A stretch of DNA of 64,000 nucleotides, taken from the NCBI RefSeq assembly GCF_003641205.1, contig NZ_CP032762.1, forward strand, positions 2,666,001 through 2,730,000, in the 5' to 3' direction. The DNA is from Rhodococcus sp. P1Y (GTDB lineage Bacteria > Actinomycetota > Actinomycetes > Mycobacteriales > Mycobacteriaceae). Shown here piece after piece: positions 55,201 to 61,200 of the stretch (positions are counted from its first letter, which is position 1; every line of letters begins with the position of its first letter). The notes beneath the pieces are model-generated. The model ran no database searches. It was not told the origin of the DNA and saw only the letters and a list, made by a program, of their open reading frames with translations. Both the position numbers and the translations under genes were made by a program.

Positions 55201-58200
55201 GTGCTCGTCCCGCACAGGACCGTGCTGCAGTTGATGGACAACACCGATGGCTCGTTCGGTTTCGGTGGCGATGATGTGTGGACGATGTTCCATTCGTATG
55301 CGTTCGACTTCTCGGTGTGGGAGTTGTGGGGACCGTTGTTGTACGGCGGGACGTTGGTGGTGGTGGATTACTTCACCTCGCGTTCGCCCGAGGCGTTCCG
55401 GGAACTGCTCGTCACCGAGGGTGTGACGGTGCTCAATCAGACTCCGTCGGCGTTCTACCAGTTGGCCGAGGTCGACCGGGTTCAGGGTGCCGACGCAGGT
55501 GAACTTGCTTTGCGTTATGTGGTTTTCGGTGGTGAGGCTTTGGAGCCGCGGCGTTTGGAGGGGTGGTTCGCTCGGCATGGTGACGGCAGTGCATCCGAGT
55601 CGGGTGTGCGGTCGGGTCCGTTGTTGGTGAACATGTACGGCATCACCGAGACGACGGTGCATGTGTCGTTCCGTGCGTTGTCGGCGCAGTCGATCGGGTC
55701 GGCGTCGGTGATCGGTGCGCCCATTTCGGGTCTCGGGGTGTACGTGTTGGACACCCGCTTGCAACCGGTTCCGGTCGGTGTTGCGGGTGAGCTCTATGTG
55801 TCGGGTGGGCAGTTGGCGCGTGGGTATCTCGGTCGGGCTGATCTGTCGGCGGTGCGGTTCGTGGCGAACCCATTCGGCGACGGCAGGCTTTACCGCACCG
55901 GCGACGTTGCTCGCTGGATCGAGAGCGTGGACGGTAGCGGTGAGCTGGTGTACCTCGGCCGTGCGGATGATCAGGTGAAGGTCCGGGGTTTCCGTATCGA
56001 GCTCGGTGAGATCGAGGCGGCGGTGTCTGCGCAGGAGGGTGTGACTGCTGCTGCGGTGATCGTGCGTGAGGATTCGCCGGGTGCGCAGCGTTTGGTTGCC
56101 TATGTCGTCGGTGATGCACACGTCGAGGACGTCAGAGCCGGTGTGGCGGAGTTGGTTCCGGAGTACATGGTGCCGGCGGCGTTCGTGTCGGTCGAGGTGA
56201 TTCCGTTGACGGTCAACGGCAAACTCGACCGCAAGGCGTTGCCGGAGCCGACCGCCGTGTCGACTGTGTTCCGTGCGCCCTCGACGCCCATCGAGGAGAT
56301 CGTGGCGGGTGTGTTCGCCGATGTTCTCGGGGCGTCACGCGTGGGTGTCGACGACGATTTCTTCGCTCTCGGCGGCAACTCGCTGATTGCAACCCAGGTC
56401 GTGTCGCGGCTGGGCAGTGCACTCGACGCCTCGGTTCCGGTGCGATTGCTCTTCGAGGCGTCCTCGGTGGGTGACCTCGCAGCCCGCGTCGAAACTGCAG
56501 TCGGTGGTGGTCGCACGGAGCTGGTTGCGAAGCAGCGCCCGGCCAGGGTTCCGCTGTCGCTTGCACAGCAGCGCATGTGGTTCCTCAACCGCTTCGACAG
56601 TGCGTCCACGGCATACAACATTCCGATGGCGCTTCGGTTGTCCGGCACGCTCGACGAGGATGCGTTCGCCGCTGCGATCGGCGATCTCGTCAATCGGCAC
56701 GAAACGTTGCGCACCATATATCCGGACACCGATACCGGTCCGGTGCAGCAGGTTCTGTCGACCGAGCGTGCTGGGATCTCGCTGCAGGTGGAAGACGCAG
56801 ACGCCGATTCTGTCACCGCGAAGGTGATGGCTTTGGCAGCAACGCAATTCGACGTGACTGCCGAGGTTCCGGTCAGGGTCACCCTGTTCTGCCTCGCGGC
56901 AGACGAGTTCGTCGTGGCCATGGTGGTGCACCACATCTCAGCGGACGGTTCGTCGATGGTGCCCATGACGACAGACCTCATGACTGCCTATGCAGCTCGC
57001 ACCACAGGCGCCGAGCCGGACTGGGCACCGTTGCCGATTCAGTACGCGGACTACGCACTGTGGCAGCGCGAGGTTCTCGGACGCGAGGACGATCCGAGCT
57101 CGGTTGGTGCGCAGCAGCTCGCGTACTGGAAGACCGCGTTGGCGGACCTTCCTGACCAGTTGACGTTGCCCATCGACAAGCCGCGCCCAGCGGATCAGAC
57201 GTTCCGGGGTGACCGCGTCCAATTCGAGGTGTCGGCACAGACCCACGCGGCGTTGCAGGACCTGGCCAGAGCCAACAACTCCACCGTGTTCATGGCCGTG
57301 CATGCTGCGTTCTCGGTGGTGCTTGCGCGCCTGTCGGGGATGAACGACATTGCCGTCGGTACCCCGATCGCCGGCCGTGGTGAAGCGGCACTCGACAATC
57401 TCGTCGGAATGTTCGTCAACACGCTCGTTTTCAGACTGGATGTCGACGGCGGGTTGAGCTACACCGAACTGCTGGCGCAGGCACGCGAGACCGATCTGCA
57501 GGCGTTCGCGAACGCGGACGTACCGTTCGAGCGTCTCGTCGAGGTGCTCAATCCGGCGCGCTCGACCGCCAGGCACCCGCTGTTCCAGGTCGGGTTCTCG
57601 TTCCAGAACGTCGCACGGTCGTCGCTCGAGCTCGGGGACCTGACCGTGTCGGCGGTGGATGCGGATTCAGGGAACTCGCAGTTCGACCTGCACCTGATCC
57701 TGGCCGATCACTACGACGACGCCGGCGCGCCTGCAGGTTTCGAAGCGCTCATGACCTACGCGAGCGATCTGTTCGAGGCCTCGACGGTGCAGAACATCGT
57801 CGCGCGGTTCGTGCGGGTTCTCGACGAGGTCGTCGCGAATCCCTCTGCGGCAGTGGGGGACATCGAGATTCTCGACTCGGACGAGCGTCGTGCGGTGGTA
57901 TCGGAGTGGAACGACACCGCACACAGCGTAGACACCGCGCTTACCCTCGTCGATCTGTTCGACAGGCAGGTTCGTACGAACCCGGACGCCACGGCTCTGG
58001 TGTACGAAGGCGAATCGATCTCGTACGCCGACTTCGGGGCCCGCGTGCACCGGGTAGCTCGGTCGTTGATCGACCGCGGCGTGGGACCGGAGATCCTCGT
58101 TGGACTGGCGATTCGCAGGTCGGTCGATCTTCTCGTGGGCATGTACGCAATCGTCGAGGCCGGCGGCGCCTATGTGCCACTCGATCCTGACCAGCCTGCC

Positions 58201-61200
58201 GAGCGCACCTCGTACATCCTCGGTGTGGCACAGCCGCTGTGCGTGATCACCACCGCGAACGACGCAGTCGCAGTGGACAACGCAGTCGACCTTGCCGACC
58301 TGGAGGCGGCGAACACGGACACGTCCTCGATCAGCGCGACCGAACGAGTGTCGCCGCTGCGGAGCGACAACACCGCATACGTGATCTTCACGTCCGGGTC
58401 GACGGGCAAGCCCAAGGGTGTCGCGGTCTCCCACGGCGCGATCGTCAACCAATTGCTGTGGAAGCACGCCGAGTTCGACATGGGACCGTCCGACTCGGTC
58501 TTGCTGAAGACTGTTGCCACGTTCGACCTGTCGGTGTGGGAATTCTGGTCAGCGCTGACCGTCGGTGCGTCCGTCGTCATCGCAACTGCCGACGGCCATC
58601 GCGACCCCGACTATCTGCTCGCGTTGATGCGCGACCAACAGGTGACGACGCTGCACGTAGTTCCGTCGATGCTGTCGATGCTCACTACCGTCTCGGGCGG
58701 TTCGATGCCCGCGACACTGCGTCGGGTCCTCGCAATCGGCGAGGCACTACCCGCCGCGACTGCCCGGGCGTTCCGAGAGAGCAGCTCGGCCGAGCTACTG
58801 AACCTGTACGGCCCGACCGAAGCAGCAGTGTCGATCACCTCGCACCGAGTGAACGACGACGACGCAGCTATGGTGCCGATCGGTCGACCGGAATGGAACA
58901 GCGGTGTACTGGTCCTCGACTCACGGCTGCAGCCGGTGCCGGTCGGAGTACGAGGTGAGCTGTACCTCGTCGGCGCGCAGTTGGCTCGTGGTTACCACGG
59001 TCGACCCGACCTCAGTGCGGACCGCTTCGTCGCAGGTCCGTTCGGCGTGAACGGTGCGCGGATGTACCGTACCGGCGACATCGTGAAATGGACGGCCGCA
59101 GGCGAATTGGAGTACGTCGAGCGTGCGGACTTCCAGGTCAAGATTCGTGGTTACCGCATCGAGCTCGGCGAGATCGAGAGTGCGCTGCGCGGCTACGACT
59201 CGATTCGTGACACGGCAGTTACCGTGTACAACGACGGCCGAACAGGCGATCAGCTCGTGGCTTACGTGGTGCCGATCGATACGGGCGAGCTGGACACTGT
59301 CGGCGTCGACACGGAGGCTGTTCGGGCTGGGTTGAGCAAGACTTTGCCGTCGTACATGGTGCCGTCGGCGTTCGTCGTGCTCGACGCTCTTCCGCTCAAC
59401 ACGAACGGCAAGCTCGATCGCAAGGTGTTGCCGAAGCCCGAGACGACGGCTACGGAGTTCCGCGCTCCGACCAACCCCGTCGAGGAGGTCGTGGCACGGA
59501 CGCTGGCCGACATCCTCGGACTCGATCGGGTCGGCTTGGACGACGACTTCTTCGCGCTCGGCGGTAACTCCTTGATCGCGACCCAGGTCGTGTCGAGGCT
59601 CGGCGCGGCCCTGGACACTCGTGTGCCGGTCCGCACGATCTTCGAGGCGTCCACGGTGGCGGCTTTGGCGGCACGAATCCAACCGCTCGTCGGCGGCGGG
59701 GCCCGGGTTCCACTTGTGGCACAGCAGCGGCCGGACGCAGTGCCGTTGTCGCTTGCTCAGCAACGCATGTGGACCATCAACCAGGTCGACACGGAATCCG
59801 CGGCGTACAACATTCCGGCCGCGGTCAGGTTTACCGGCGCGCTGGACGTCGCTGCGTTCTCCGCTGCGATGGCGGACGTCATCGACCGCCACGAGGTGCT
59901 GCGTACGACGTACCCGGACAGCGCAGACGGACCGATTCAGGTGATCGGTTCGGTTCGAGATGCCATGCCGGATCTGACTCCCGTCAAGGTGACCGAGGAC
60001 GACGTCTTCGGCCGCGTCGGGCAGGTGCTCGGCGGAGGGTTCGACGTGACCACGCAGGTGCCGGTTCGAGCCTCGCTGTTCCGGCTCAGCGACACCGACC
60101 ACGTGTTCGCGCTCGTCGCACACCACATCACGGCCGACGGATTCTCCATGCGTCCGTTGATTCGCGACGTGATGCTCGCGTACACCTCCCGAGCCGCGGG
60201 AGATGCGCCACAGTGGGCGCCGTTGCCTGTGCAGTACGCGGACTTCAGCCTCTGGCAGCGCGAGGTCCTCGGCAGCGAGGACGATCCGGACAGCGCACTG
60301 TCCTCACAGCTGTCCTACTGGACCAACGAACTCGCGGGCCTGCCCGATCTTCTGCCGCTGCCGACCGACAATCCGCGGCCACCGCGGCAGTCGACGATCG
60401 GTGCAGCGTACGAATTCACGTTCGGGCCCGACATCGCTCAGCGCATCGAGAAGACCGCTCGCGAACACAATGCGACCGTGTTCATGCTCGTCCACAGTGC
60501 GCTTGCAGTGCTTCTGGCGCGGCTGAGCGGTACCGACGACATCGCAATCGGAACGCCTACCGCGGGCCGCGGCGAGGAAGCGCTCGACGACCTCGTTGGC
60601 ATGTTCGTCAACACTTTGGTGCTGCGCACCCACGTGGAAGGCGGAATCACGTTCTCCGAGCTGCTGTCTCGGACGAGGGAGACCGATCTTTCGGCATTCG
60701 GCCACGCGGACGTGCCGTTCGAACGGCTCGTCGAACAGATGGGGCGGACTCGGTCGAGCGCGTACACACCGCTGTTCCAGGTCATGTTGACGTTCCAGAA
60801 CGCGGTCAGCGGCACGTTCGCGCTGCCAGGGCTCGAGGTGTCGACACTGGCCGCTGACGAGGATCAAGCGAAGTTCGATCTTCAGTTGACGGCAATCGAG
60901 CAGTTCGACGAGTCCGGAGCGTTGACGGATGTGCGCGCATTGTTCAACTACGCAACGTCGCTGTTCACGAGATCGACGGTCGAGAAGTTCGCGGATCGGT
61001 TCCTTCGAATTCTCGATGCCGTCACGCAGGATCCGTCCGTGACGTTGAGGTCGATCGACATTCTGTCCGAAGCGGAGCGTGCTGCATTCGCACCGAAGCG
61101 GGCGGCCAGGACCGTCGATGATCTTCCGTCGCTCGTCTCCGAGGCCGCGCAGGCTTCGCCGTCGTCGATCGTCCTGAGCCACGAAGGCAGAGACGTCACG

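Noticed and set aside
53125..56121. Minus-strand frame of 998 codons inside the synthetase
   Set aside because: Its composition is His/Arg/Pro-rich and follows the codon bias of the opposite strand. It coincides with the GTG/TTG-rich patches, which remove stops on the other strand.
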